Source: Nocardioides daejeonensis (lineage in GTDB: Bacteria; Actinomycetota; Actinomycetes; Propionibacteriales; Nocardioidaceae). Taken from it: a DNA stretch of 64,000 bases. The notes beneath the pieces are model-generated. The model had not been told where the DNA came from. It saw only the letters and a program-made list of their open reading frames with translations, and did not search any database. The first letter of the stretch is position 1; the number at the start of each line of letters is the position of its first letter. Made by a program: the position numbers and the translations under genes. The stretch lies in the NCBI RefSeq assembly GCF_003194585.1, contig NZ_QHKZ01000001.1, positions 620,001 through 684,000 of the forward strand, written 5' to 3'. Below are positions 43,779-52,406 of this stretch, in pieces.

Positions 43779-44848
43779 GCCGCAACAGCCAGACCACCGC
43801 ATCCGCGGTGAAGCTGGGCATCTTCACCCTCACGTCGGTGCTCGTCACCGGGCTGCTGGCAGCCATCATGGGCAACGTCGGCTTCGGGCCGGGCAAGGAG
43901 TACAAGGCCGTCTTCTCCAACGCCAGCATGCTGGAGAAGGGCGACGACGTCCGGATCGCGGGCGTCTCGGTCGGCGAGGTCAAGAAGGTGGAGCACTATC
44001 AGCGCTCCAAGGCGCTGGTCACCTTCCGGGTGAAGGCCGACGTCAAGCTCACCGAGGCCTCACGGGCCGAGGTGCGCTTCAAGAACCTCGTGGGCGATCG
44101 CTACCTTGCGCTCGAGGAGGGACTCGACGCCGACGGGTCCGAGCCGCTCGACGAAGGCGACACCATCCCGAACATCAGGACCAGTCCGGCGCTGGACCTC
44201 ACGGTGCTGTTCAACGGCTTCCAGCCACTCTTCACCGCGCTCCAACCGGATCAGGTCAACGACTTGTCGATGAATCTCGTCCAGGTGCTCCAGGGCGAGG
44301 GAGGCACGGTCCGCAGCCTGCTCGAGAACGCCGGATCGCTCACCCAGACACTCGCCGACCGAGACGAGCTCATCGGCGAGGTGATCACCAACCTGTCCCA
44401 GACGCTCGATACCGTCAACGAGCGCTCCGACGAGCTCACCACGTTGGTGGTCGAGCTGAAGGGGTGGATGAAGGACCTGGCCGATGACCGGCAGGTGATC
44501 GGCAACTCCCTGGAGAACATCTCGGGCCTGACCGAGGAGGTTGCCTCACTGCTGAAGAGCGGCCGCCCGCTCCTCAAGGACGACGTGGCGCTGCTCCGCA
44601 AGGTGACGCGCACGCTCAACCAGCCGCAGAACCAGGCGATCCTCGACGAGCTGCTGAAGAACCTGCCCGAGGCGATGACCGACCAGGTCCGGACCGGAAC
44701 CTACGGCTCCTGGTACAGCTACTACCTCTGCAGCGTCGGCGGCTCCATCAAGCTGCCGATCCTCTCCGAGATCCCTGCCCTGGACCAGCTCCAGAAGCTG
44801 TTGAGCAGCTTCAGCCTCAAGTCGACCGCGAAGAGGTGCTCCCTGTGA
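43775..44848 (+). CDS. mce4B: Mce4B, Mce protein
   Basis: A 357-residue Mce subunit with N-terminal helix (residues 11-32), MCE domain (VRIAGVSVGEVKKVEHY) and the B-type LDLTVLFNGFQPLFTALQP. Two late Cys may form a disulfide. Coupled by ATGA to the gene before it and by GTGA to the gene after it. Confidence 0.9.
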   Translation: MSRNSQTTASAVKLGIFTLTSVLVTGLLAAIMGNVGFGPGKEYKAVFSNASMLEKGDDVRIAGVSVGEVKKVEHYQRSKALVTFRVKADVKLTEASRAEVRFKNLVGDRYLALEEGLDADGSEPLDEGDTIPNIRTSPALDLTVLFNGFQPLFTALQPDQVNDLSMNLVQVLQGEGGTVRSLLENAGSLTQTLADRDELIGEVITNLSQTLDTVNERSDELTTLVVELKGWMKDLADDRQVIGNSLENISGLTEEVASLLKSGRPLLKDDVALLRKVTRTLNQPQNQAILDELLKNLPEAMTDQVRTGTYGSWYSYYLCSVGGSIKLPILSEIPALDQLQKLLSSFSLKSTAKRCSL

Positions 44849-45825
44849 GGAAGTACAGCGACGCGCAGATCCTGCGGATCGGAGCGATCACGATCGTCGT
44901 GGCGATGCTCGTGATCGCCGCAGCCATGAACCTCAGCAAGTTCCCCGGCCTGCGTGGCAGCACCTACCAGGCGGAGTTCAGCGACGCCAGCGGTCTGCGC
45001 AAGGGAAACATGGTGCTCGTAGGCGGGATGCGCTCGGGGCGGGTCAAGGACCTGGAGCTGAAGGGCGACCGGGTCCTGGTCACCTTCGAGGTGAAGCCGG
45101 GCGTGGAGTTCGGCAAGGAGAGCCGTGCGTCGGTCGAGGTGCTGAACCTGCTGGGGGAGAAGTACCTCAACCTGACACCCGCCGGCGACGGCCAGATGGC
45201 CGCGGAGTCGACCATCCCCCTCGACCGCACCGAGTCGGCGTACGACATCGTGGGCGTGCTCGGCGATCTCACCAGCACGACCGAGCGGATCGACGTCGAG
45301 CAGCTCAAGACCGCACTCGACACGGTGGGCTCCACGCTCGAGGAGTCGGAGCCGGCCCTCGGCAAGGCGTTCGACGGGATCTCGCGGCTCTCCTCGACCA
45401 TCGCCAGCCGCGATGCCGAGCTGCAGACGCTGTTGGAGAGCTCGAAGGGCGTCACCGAGCTGCTCAACAAGCGCAGTGACGACCTGGTCTCGTTGATGAA
45501 GAGCGGTACGCAGGTCTTCGATGAGCTGCACAAGCGCAAGCAAGCCGTGCACCGCCTGCTGGTGAACGCCCGCGCCATGGCCGACGAGCTGCACGCGCTC
45601 GCCGCCGAGAACAAGGAGCAGATCGGCCCGGCGCTGCGGGAGCTCGACAAGACCCTGACCTTCCTCAACGACCGTGACAAGCAGCTGCGCGCCCTGCTGA
45701 ACGCGTACGGGCCCTACGCAGACATCCTGGGCAACATCATCGGCACTGGGCCGTGGTTCGACGCCTACGTCGTCAACCTGCTCGGCGTGCCGACCGGCGA
45801 GTTCGTGAAGGTGACGCAGTCGTGA
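44845..45825 (+). CDS. mce4C: Mce4C, Mce protein
   Basis: A 326-residue Mce subunit. The GTG at 44845 overlaps the Mce4B stop and gives MRKYSDAQILRIG, better than an ATG at 44836 inside the previous gene. N-terminal helix (residues 10-28), then MCE domain (VLVGGMRSGRVKDLEL) and long helical part. Overlaps Mce4D by 4 bases. Confidence 0.9.
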   Translation: MRKYSDAQILRIGAITIVVAMLVIAAAMNLSKFPGLRGSTYQAEFSDASGLRKGNMVLVGGMRSGRVKDLELKGDRVLVTFEVKPGVEFGKESRASVEVLNLLGEKYLNLTPAGDGQMAAESTIPLDRTESAYDIVGVLGDLTSTTERIDVEQLKTALDTVGSTLEESEPALGKAFDGISRLSSTIASRDAELQTLLESSKGVTELLNKRSDDLVSLMKSGTQVFDELHKRKQAVHRLLVNARAMADELHALAAENKEQIGPALRELDKTLTFLNDRDKQLRALLNAYGPYADILGNIIGTGPWFDAYVVNLLGVPTGEFVKVTQS

Positions 45826-47018
45826 GCTTCGGGAACCTGAACGTCCGCATCCTCGGCGCCGGCCTCGTGCTCGCGCTGCTGCTCGGCGCCTTCTTCGTCG
45901 TCGGCGGAGACGACGGCAAGGAGAAGAAGACCGTCACCGCCCACTTCCCGCGGGCAGTGAGCATCTACCCGGGGTCCGAGGTGCGGATCCTCGGGGTGAC
46001 CGTCGGCAAGGTGCTCGACGTGGTGCCGGACGGCGACTCGGTGCGGGTCGAGATGGAGTACGACAGCAAGTACGCGGTCCCGGCGGACGCGCAGGCCGTG
46101 ATCGTGACCCCCACGTTGGTCGCCGACCGGTTCGTGCAGCTGACGCCGGCGTACGAGGGCGGGCCGAAGCTGGAGGACGGCGGCGAGATCGTGCGCAAGA
46201 AGACCGGGGTTCCGGTCGAGCTCGACCGGATCTACGCCGGCCTCCAGGACCTGGCCAGAACCCTGGGTCCCAACGGCGTCAACAAGGAGGGCACGCTCAA
46301 CTCGCTGCTCACACGGGCCGCGAAGGCGCTCGATGGCCGGGGTGTGGTGGGCAACAAGATGCTGCACGACCTCTCGGCCGCCGCGGAGACCTTCGCCAAC
46401 GGGAGCGGCGATCTCTTCGAGACGGTCTCGAACCTTGCCGAGTTTTCGTCGGTGCTGGCCGCCAACGACAAGCTCGTGACGGCGTTCCTGGGCGACCTGG
46501 CGACAGTGAGCAAGGATCTCGCCGACGAGCGTGAGGAGCTCAGTCAGGCGCTGGCGTCCGTTGCCCGCGCGGTCGGCACGGTGCGTGGTTTCGTGCACGA
46601 CAACCGCAAGCAGCTGGCCGGCAACGTGAAGCGCCTGACCAAGGTCGCCAAGGCGTTCTCCGCCGAGCGGGCCTCGATCGAGCGAGCCCTGCGCACCGGC
46701 CCCGTCGCCCTCCAGAACCTCAACATCGCCTTCGACGCCGAGACCGGCACCATCGGCTCCCGGATCGGCGTGAAGGGCAATCTGGCCGACGTCGACGGCT
46801 TCCTCTGCGGCGTGATCCAGCAGACCGGTATGCCGCGCGCGCTGGCGAACACGGCATGCCAGCTCTTCAAGGCGCTGCTCGAACCGCTCGGCAAGGGCAT
46901 CTCCGACATGATCTCGGGTCCCGGCAAGCCTGAGGCCAGGATCCAGGAGGTCGGCCAGCGGGTGCGGGTGGGCGACGGCACCACGACCAGCCTCGACGAC
47001 CTGGTGGGAGCACGATGA
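45822..47018 (+). CDS. mce4D: Mce4D, Mce protein
   Basis: A 398-residue Mce subunit of D type (IVTPTLVADRFVQLTPAYEGGP). It keeps a plain N-terminal helix (residues 8-27) without a lipobox Cys, unlike its operon 1 paralogue. C-terminal region contains FLCGVIQQTG and TACQLFKALL. The GTG start overlaps the previous stop. Confidence 0.9.
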   Translation: MSFGNLNVRILGAGLVLALLLGAFFVVGGDDGKEKKTVTAHFPRAVSIYPGSEVRILGVTVGKVLDVVPDGDSVRVEMEYDSKYAVPADAQAVIVTPTLVADRFVQLTPAYEGGPKLEDGGEIVRKKTGVPVELDRIYAGLQDLARTLGPNGVNKEGTLNSLLTRAAKALDGRGVVGNKMLHDLSAAAETFANGSGDLFETVSNLAEFSSVLAANDKLVTAFLGDLATVSKDLADEREELSQALASVARAVGTVRGFVHDNRKQLAGNVKRLTKVAKAFSAERASIERALRTGPVALQNLNIAFDAETGTIGSRIGVKGNLADVDGFLCGVIQQTGMPRALANTACQLFKALLEPLGKGISDMISGPGKPEARIQEVGQRVRVGDGTTTSLDDLVGAR

Positions 47019-48319
47019 TGGCCCGCAGCTGGAGTTCCCGCCTGGTCGGAACCGGGCTGGCCCTCGCCCTGCTCACCGGGGTCGGCGCCTGCGACTTCGA
47101 CGGCGCAGCGGACCTGCCGCTGCCCGGTGGCGGCGTCAGCGGACCCACCTACGAGCTCACCGCCGACTTCGACGACGTGATGAACGTCGTGCCGAAGTCG
47201 CCGGTCATGGTCGACGACGTGCCGGTGGGCACGGTCACCGACGTGGAGCGGGTCGGTTGGGACGCCCGGATCACGATGAAGATCCGCCAAGACGTCGAGC
47301 TTCCGCAGAACACCATCGCCGAGATCCGGCAGACCAGCCTGCTCGGCGAGAAGTACGTCGCACTCGACGAGCCGACCGAGCCGCCGGTCGGCAGGTTGAA
47401 GGACGGCGATCGGATCCCGCGCAGCGCCACCGGGAGCAACCCGGAGGTCGAGGAGGTGCTCGGCGCTCTCTCGTTCCTGCTCAGCGGCGGCGGCGTCGGG
47501 CAGCTCGGCACCATCACTCACGAGCTCAACGAGGTGATGAACGGCCGCACGGACAAGATGCGCAGCCTGCTCGGTTCCCTCGACAACGTGGTCGGCATCC
47601 TCGACGACCAGAAGATCGACATCGTGCACGCACTCGAATCGCTCAACCGGCTCACCGCCAAGCTCAACCAGGAGCGCGGTGTGATCGGGGCGGCACTCGA
47701 CACGATGGGCCCGGCCGTCGAGGTGCTGGCCGACCAGCAGAAGAACCTGGTCACGATGCTCCGCTCGCTCGACGAGCTCGGACGCGTGGGCACCCGGGTG
47801 ATTCGCGCCAGCAAGACGGATCTGCTGGCCGTGCTCGACGACCTCCGGCCGATCCTCTACCGCCTCAACGAGGCGGGGGAGTCGCTGCCGCGCGGCCTCT
47901 CGCTGCTGCTGAGCTTCCCCTTCCCCGACAAGGCGCGCACCATCGTCTTCGGCGACTATGCCAACGCGGAGATCCGGCTCGACATCAACCTGGAGAACTT
48001 CATCGGCAAGGACCCGATCATCAACCCGGGGGAGACGCTGAGTGACCTGCAGCAGTGCCTGCAGAGCGGGAGCCTCTTCAGCAAGGCCTGCGGCAAGTTC
48101 ATCAGCGACGTCGACCTGTTCGCCAAGCTCAAGCGGGCCTGCAACGCCGGGGCGCTGCGCAACAATCCGGTCTGCCGGGTGATCCAGCTGCTGCCCGATC
48201 TGGGCTCCCTGCTCGGTGGCATCACCGGCACTGGTGGTGTCGGACGCCTGCAGAAGTCGATGCTCTCCGGTGTCAGCAGCTCGAGCAGTACCGATCTCTA
48301 CGGGGAGGGACTGACATGA
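47015..48319 (+). CDS. mce4E: Mce4E, Mce lipoprotein
   Basis: A 434-residue Mce lipoprotein. Signal peptide ends in the lipobox GVGAC (Cys near residue 26). MCE domain (VMVDDVPVGTVTDVERV) and long helical region follow, with several Cys in the C-terminal 100 residues. It is the lipid-anchored subunit, equivalent to LprN. Overlaps neighbours by 4 bases each side. Confidence 0.9.
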   Translation: MMARSWSSRLVGTGLALALLTGVGACDFDGAADLPLPGGGVSGPTYELTADFDDVMNVVPKSPVMVDDVPVGTVTDVERVGWDARITMKIRQDVELPQNTIAEIRQTSLLGEKYVALDEPTEPPVGRLKDGDRIPRSATGSNPEVEEVLGALSFLLSGGGVGQLGTITHELNEVMNGRTDKMRSLLGSLDNVVGILDDQKIDIVHALESLNRLTAKLNQERGVIGAALDTMGPAVEVLADQQKNLVTMLRSLDELGRVGTRVIRASKTDLLAVLDDLRPILYRLNEAGESLPRGLSLLLSFPFPDKARTIVFGDYANAEIRLDINLENFIGKDPIINPGETLSDLQQCLQSGSLFSKACGKFISDVDLFAKLKRACNAGALRNNPVCRVIQLLPDLGSLLGGITGTGGVGRLQKSMLSGVSSSSSTDLYGEGLT

Positions 48320-49578
48320 CGCGGGGGATCAAGGTCCGGCTGATCGCGTTCGTGATCCTCAGCGCGATCGGCATCGTGTATGTCGCTGGCAACTACCTCG
48401 GCCTGGTCGACCGGATCCTCGGGCGGGGCTACACCGTGCACGCGACGCTGCCGGAGTCGGGCGGTCTCTTCGAGGGCAGCGAGGTCACCTACCGAGGCGT
48501 CAAGATCGGTCGTGTCTCCAAGATGGAGGTCAGCACCGATGGAGCGAAGCTCGATCTGGACCTGAAGGAGGGCACCAAGCTGCCTACCGACGCCCAGATG
48601 TTCGTGCACAACCTCTCTGCCGTCGGGGAGCAGTACCTCGACTTCGAGCCGGCCTCGGCTGACGGGCCGTACGCCTCGGAGGGGCACACCTTCCGGGGTG
48701 ACGCCTCCTCGCTCCCGGTCGCCGAGGACGACCTGCTGGTCGACCTGGACGCGCTCGTCAACTCCGTCGACAAGGAGAACCTCGGAACCGTGGTCGCCGA
48801 GCTCGGCAACCTCTTCCGCGACACCGGGCACAGCATGCAGCGTCTGCTCGACAGCGGCACGATCCTGATCGACGAGGCGACGGCGCACACCGACGAGACG
48901 ATCGCCCTGCTGCACAGCGCGCGCGACGTCCTGGCGACCCAGCGTCGCAACGGCGACAACATCCGAGCCTTCAGCAAGAACCTCAACCTGCTCACCCAGG
49001 CTCTGGCCGGAAGCGATGGTGCGCTGCGCGACGTACTGACCGACGCACCGCCCGCCGTACGTGAGGTCGACGGTCTGCTGCAGGAGCTGGCGCCGAGCCT
49101 GCCCGTGCTGCTGAGCAACATGGTGTCGGCCACGCAGGTCGTCGTCGCGCACCTGCCCGGCGTGGAGACGCTGTTGGTGAACTTCCCGCTGGCGATCGCC
49201 GCCGGGTTCACCGGCACACCGGGCGACGGCTGGGGTCACGTCAACCTCCAGCTCGACCAGACCGTCATGCCGTGCACTGGTGCCGGCTCCGGGTACAAGC
49301 CGGCCTCGGAGTGGCGCAGCGGGCACGACCTGACCGACGGTCCGCCGGCGTACCCCGCCCAGTGCCTCAAGGGGGCGCCGTTCAACCAGCGCGGATCGAA
49401 GTACTCGCCGACCGCAGCGAACTCGGTCACCGGAGTGCGCCGGGTGGCGCCCGCGTCGGCGCTCGATGCACGGGTGGCGGGACCGGCCTACGCCGGTACC
49501 TCCTCGCTCCGACCGCCGACCGGGCAGCAGGGGACGGGACTGCAGTGGCTGTTGAGCGCGCCGCTGGCCGGTCGGTGA
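48316..49578 (+). CDS. mce4F: Mce4F, Mce protein
   Basis: A 420-residue Mce subunit with N-terminal helix (residues 6-25), F-type MCE domain (GGLFEGSEVTYRGVKIGRV), helical region and a disordered Ser/Pro/Ala-rich tail of about 100 residues. Last of the six mce genes. The two Mce-associated genes start 38 bases later. Confidence 0.9.
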   Translation: MTRGIKVRLIAFVILSAIGIVYVAGNYLGLVDRILGRGYTVHATLPESGGLFEGSEVTYRGVKIGRVSKMEVSTDGAKLDLDLKEGTKLPTDAQMFVHNLSAVGEQYLDFEPASADGPYASEGHTFRGDASSLPVAEDDLLVDLDALVNSVDKENLGTVVAELGNLFRDTGHSMQRLLDSGTILIDEATAHTDETIALLHSARDVLATQRRNGDNIRAFSKNLNLLTQALAGSDGALRDVLTDAPPAVREVDGLLQELAPSLPVLLSNMVSATQVVVAHLPGVETLLVNFPLAIAAGFTGTPGDGWGHVNLQLDQTVMPCTGAGSGYKPASEWRSGHDLTDGPPAYPAQCLKGAPFNQRGSKYSPTAANSVTGVRRVAPASALDARVAGPAYAGTSSLRPPTGQQGTGLQWLLSAPLAGR

Positions 49579-49615
49579 TTTCCATGGACGCAGACCGACG
49601 AGGCAGGCTGGAGAC

Positions 49616-50185
49616 GTGAGCGAGCAGGTGGACCAAGCGAACGGGCGACGCACCCTCAACACGATCCTGTACGTCGCGTGCGTGATCGCCGTGTGCGTGG
49701 TGGGCCTGTTGGCCTACCTGGTCGTCACCGACGACGGGGAGGCGACAGCGCACGGCCGTCTGGCGGGCGGCGAGATCGCCGTCGACGGCTCCGGCGAAGA
49801 TCTGCACCAGCGCGTGCTGGAGGCGGCCACCCAGGAGACACAGGCGTTCATCAACGTCGATCATGCCGACTTCGACACCCACCGGCAGTCGGTGCTGGAC
49901 GGTGCCACCGGGCAGTTCAAGAAGGAGTTCGGCGAGACCGCCGACAAGCTCGAGAAGATCACCAAGCGCGGCGAGCTCGTGATGACCGGGGAGGTGCTCT
50001 CGGCGGGCGTCGTCGCGGCGAACAAGGACCAGGCAACCGCCCTCGTCGCCGTGCGCACCGAGGTGACCGGCAAGGAGACGGGCGGCGCCGCGAAGGAGCG
50101 GAACCTGGGCTTCCGCCTGGATCTGGACTACGTGGACGGTGCCTGGCTGACCTCGGACCTGCAGGAGGTGTGGATCTCCCGATGA
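49616..50185 (+). CDS. Mce-associated membrane protein (Mas) 1
   Basis: A 189-residue membrane protein with one helix (residues 18-40) and an NTF2-like periplasmic domain, as is usual for genes after mceF. Mas proteins such as Mam4A stabilise or assist Mce complexes. GTG start, with GGAG three bases upstream. Overlaps the second Mas gene by 4 bases. Confidence 0.82.
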   Translation: MSEQVDQANGRRTLNTILYVACVIAVCVVGLLAYLVVTDDGEATAHGRLAGGEIAVDGSGEDLHQRVLEAATQETQAFINVDHADFDTHRQSVLDGATGQFKKEFGETADKLEKITKRGELVMTGEVLSAGVVAANKDQATALVAVRTEVTGKETGGAAKERNLGFRLDLDYVDGAWLTSDLQEVWISR

Positions 50186-50979
50186 GCGGAACCACCCCGA
50201 ACCCCCGTCGTCGCGGCCAGCAGGGCGGTGCCCGCCCGCGGCGTCTCGCCGGCCACGCGACGCGGCGCCCCGAGAATGAGCCGTCGCCTGAGGCGAGCGA
50301 AGCTCGGCCGGAGCCGACCTCCCCGCGTAGCCCCGGCGCTGCGCCACGGCGGCAGGCGACGACGTCGGCCCCGGAGCTGGTGGACACCACGACCGACACC
50401 TCGTCCGAGGAGCCGGGTGGCCTCCTGGCCAGCGCGCGTACGACGCGGGTCCTGGCCGGCGTACTCGCCCTGTTGGTGGTCGGTGCGGTTGTGCTGGCAT
50501 GGCTGCACTGGGGCGGCGACGACGAGCCGGCCGACGCGGAAGCCGCGCCTTGGCAGTACGTTGCCGGTCAGGCATGGAAGGTCCCGGAGCGCCCGGTCCG
50601 GACGTCGTTCGTCGAATGGCGGGCCGGTGTCGACGCCACCGCCAAGGCGGTGACCGACGTACTGACGGTCAACTGGAAGACCTATGACGAGCACCTCGCC
50701 CAGGTGAAGGACCTGGTGACGGAACGCTTCCTGGCGGACTACGAGAAGAGTGCGGCGAGCTCGCGCGAGGAGTTCCTCGCGCAGAAGGCGGACTACCAGT
50801 TCGAGGTCGTCAATCAGGCGGTGGTCTCGGCGACCTCCGACGAGGTCAACACGCTGCTCTTCCTCAACCAGTACGTCACCAAGGGTGACGGAACGCCCGA
50901 GGTCTTCCAGGTGCGGGTGATCAGCCGGGCCCTGCGCGACGGTGACACCTGGCAGCTGGACAGCCTCGAGCCGTTCTGA
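50182..50979 (+). CDS. Mce-associated membrane protein (Mas) 2
   Basis: A 265-residue protein with a disordered Arg/Pro/Ser-rich cytosolic part (residues 1-85), one membrane helix (about 90-112) and a C-terminal domain resembling that of Mas 1. Likely a Mam4B-like helper of the sterol importer. Last gene of the mce4 operon; a weak hairpin follows. Confidence 0.8.
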   Translation: MSGTTPNPRRRGQQGGARPRRLAGHATRRPENEPSPEASEARPEPTSPRSPGAAPRRQATTSAPELVDTTTDTSSEEPGGLLASARTTRVLAGVLALLVVGAVVLAWLHWGGDDEPADAEAAPWQYVAGQAWKVPERPVRTSFVEWRAGVDATAKAVTDVLTVNWKTYDEHLAQVKDLVTERFLADYEKSAASSREEFLAQKADYQFEVVNQAVVSATSDEVNTLLFLNQYVTKGDGTPEVFQVRVISRALRDGDTWQLDSLEPF

Positions 50980-51004
50980 TCGGAGCCGGGCCCAGGGTTC
51001 GAGA

Positions 51005-51037
51005 CACCGGGCCGGCCTCCTCGTCTTTCGGCCGGTG
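51005..51037. terminator. Weak hairpin after mce4 operon
   Basis: CACCGG-GCCG (51005-51014) can pair with CGGCCGGTG (51029-51037) with one bulge. It lies 25 bases after the last Mas stop. No T run, so termination is uncertain. Confidence 0.35.
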
Positions 51038-51094
51038 AGTCGATTGGATGACACGTGGAACGTGTCTCGCGTCACGCCACCTTCTGTGACAAAC

Positions 51095-51108
51095 TAGAAC
51101 ACGTTCCA
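51095..51108. promoter_or_regulatory. KstR box TagAACacGTTccA before ferredoxin-reductase operon
   Basis: Perfect match to TNNAACNNGTTNNA, 33 bases before the GTG at 51141. It should place the four-gene redox operon under KstR control. Confidence 0.85.
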
Positions 51109-51140
51109 CAACTGGTCGATCGAGAGTCAGGAGCCCTTGG

Positions 51141-52109
51141 GTGGACATCGAATGTGACGTTGTGGTGATCGGCGGGGGGCCAACCGGGCTCTTCGCCACC
51201 TACTACGCCGGATTCCGCGGACTGCGGGTATGTCTGGTCGATTCGCTGCCGGAACTGGGCGGCCAGATCACGGCGATGTACCCGGAGAAGGCGATCCTCG
51301 ACGTGGCGGGCTTCCCGACCGTGAAGGGGCGGGAGCTGGTGGCCGGCCTGGTGGAGCAGGCGGCCTCCGCCGCTCCGACCTATCTTCTCGGTCGGACCGC
51401 GCTGCAGCTGGAGTCCGATGAGAACGGGGCCACCTTGCGTCTGGACGACGGCACCGTGGTCCGGGCCGGCGCGGTGCTGATCACGGCCGGAATCGGCAAG
51501 TTCAGCCCTCGTCCGCTGCCTGCGGCCGAGGGCTGGGTCGGCCGTGGGGTGGAGTTCTTCGTCCCCGACTTCACGCCGTACCACGACCAGGACGTGCTGA
51601 TCGTCGGCGGTGGTGACAGCGCCTTCGACTGGGCCCAGCACCTCGAGCCGCTGGCGCGCAGCGTCACGCTGGTGCACCGCCGGGAAGCCTTCCGAGCTCA
51701 TGAGCGCACCGTGCAGGCGGTCCGGGACTCCTCGGTGCGGATCATCACCAAGGCGCAGGTGACCGCGATGCTGGGTGACGGTGTCGTGGAGCAGGCAGAA
51801 GTCACCGTCGACGGTGCGGAGCCGCAGCTGCTGCCGGTGCAGCGGGTGGTGGCGGCCCTCGGCTTCGTCGCCGACCTCGGCGCCATGAAGGAGTGGGGCC
51901 TGGAGCTCGACAAGCGACACGTCGTCGTCGACTCGAGCATGCGCACCAATCTGCCGCGGGTCTTCGCCGCCGGCGACATCACCGAGTACGCCGGCAAGGT
52001 ACGGCTGATCGCGGTCGGGTTCGGCGAGGCGGCGACCGCGGTCAACAACGCCGCCGTCGTCATCGACCCCACCGCCCACGTCTTCCCCGGTCACTCCAGC
52101 GAGGGGTGA
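51141..52109 (+). CDS. Ferredoxin-NADP reductase, thioredoxin-reductase-like (YumC type)
   Basis: A 322-residue FAD-dependent pyridine-nucleotide oxidoreductase that passes electrons from NADPH to ferredoxin. FAD site GGGPTGLFATYYAG at residues 11-24, NADPH site GGGDSAFDWAQHL near 155, and FAAGDI near 278. There is no CxxC disulfide, which separates it from thioredoxin reductase. The GTG follows CAGGAG. Together with the ferredoxin 95 bases downstream, it probably feeds steroid oxygenases. Linked to KstR by the perfect box upstream. Confidence 0.85.
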   Translation: MDIECDVVVIGGGPTGLFATYYAGFRGLRVCLVDSLPELGGQITAMYPEKAILDVAGFPTVKGRELVAGLVEQAASAAPTYLLGRTALQLESDENGATLRLDDGTVVRAGAVLITAGIGKFSPRPLPAAEGWVGRGVEFFVPDFTPYHDQDVLIVGGGDSAFDWAQHLEPLARSVTLVHRREAFRAHERTVQAVRDSSVRIITKAQVTAMLGDGVVEQAEVTVDGAEPQLLPVQRVVAALGFVADLGAMKEWGLELDKRHVVVDSSMRTNLPRVFAAGDITEYAGKVRLIAVGFGEAATAVNNAAVVIDPTAHVFPGHSSEG

Positions 52110-52156
52110 CCACTGATCGGGACCGAGGGCCGACAGCCTTGGGTCCACCCACCACA

Positions 52157-52182
52157 CTGGCCAAGCCCGTCGGGCTGGCCAG
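52157..52182. other. Stem-loop between reductase and ferredoxin genes
   Basis: CTGGCC-a-AGCCCG pairs with CGGGCTGGCCAG with a one-base bulge and a tiny loop. It sits 23 bases before the ferredoxin ATG, and may stabilise mRNA or act as a partial terminator. Confidence 0.4.
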
Positions 52183-52204
52183 CCGACGAGAGAGGTGCCT
52201 GGAG

Positions 52205-52399
52205 ATGAAGGTGAAGGTCGACTTCGACCTCTGTGAGTCCAACGCGCTGTGCGTGGCGATGGCTCCGGATGTCTTCGAGCTCGACGACGACGACTACCTG
52301 GTGGTGCTCACCGAGGACGTCGTGGACGAGAACCGCGACCGGGTCCAGCGCGCCGCGGCCGCCTGCCCGAAGTCAGCAATTTCCATCGTGGAGGACTGA
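52205..52399 (+). CDS. fdxD: [3Fe-4S] ferredoxin (FdxD-like)
   Basis: A 64-residue ferredoxin. The cluster ligands are CESNALC (C-x5-C near residues 10-16) and CP near residue 55, the three-Cys pattern of actinobacterial [3Fe-4S] ferredoxins that serve cytochromes P450. The ATG follows GGAG. In M. tuberculosis FdxD (Rv3503c) lies beside hsd4A and mce4 in the KstR regulon, as here. Confidence 0.88.
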   Translation: MKVKVDFDLCESNALCVAMAPDVFELDDDDYLVVLTEDVVDENRDRVQRAAAACPKSAISIVED

Positions 52400-52406
52400 A
52401 ACACCC

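Noticed and set aside
41595..43802. A 735-codon open frame on the minus strand
   Set aside because: Antisense to yrbE4B and mce4A, His/Arg/Asp-rich, with no recognisable domain.
51141..52109. Thioredoxin reductase
   Set aside because: The redox-active CxxC is missing, and a ferredoxin gene follows, so ferredoxin-NADP reductase is the better call.
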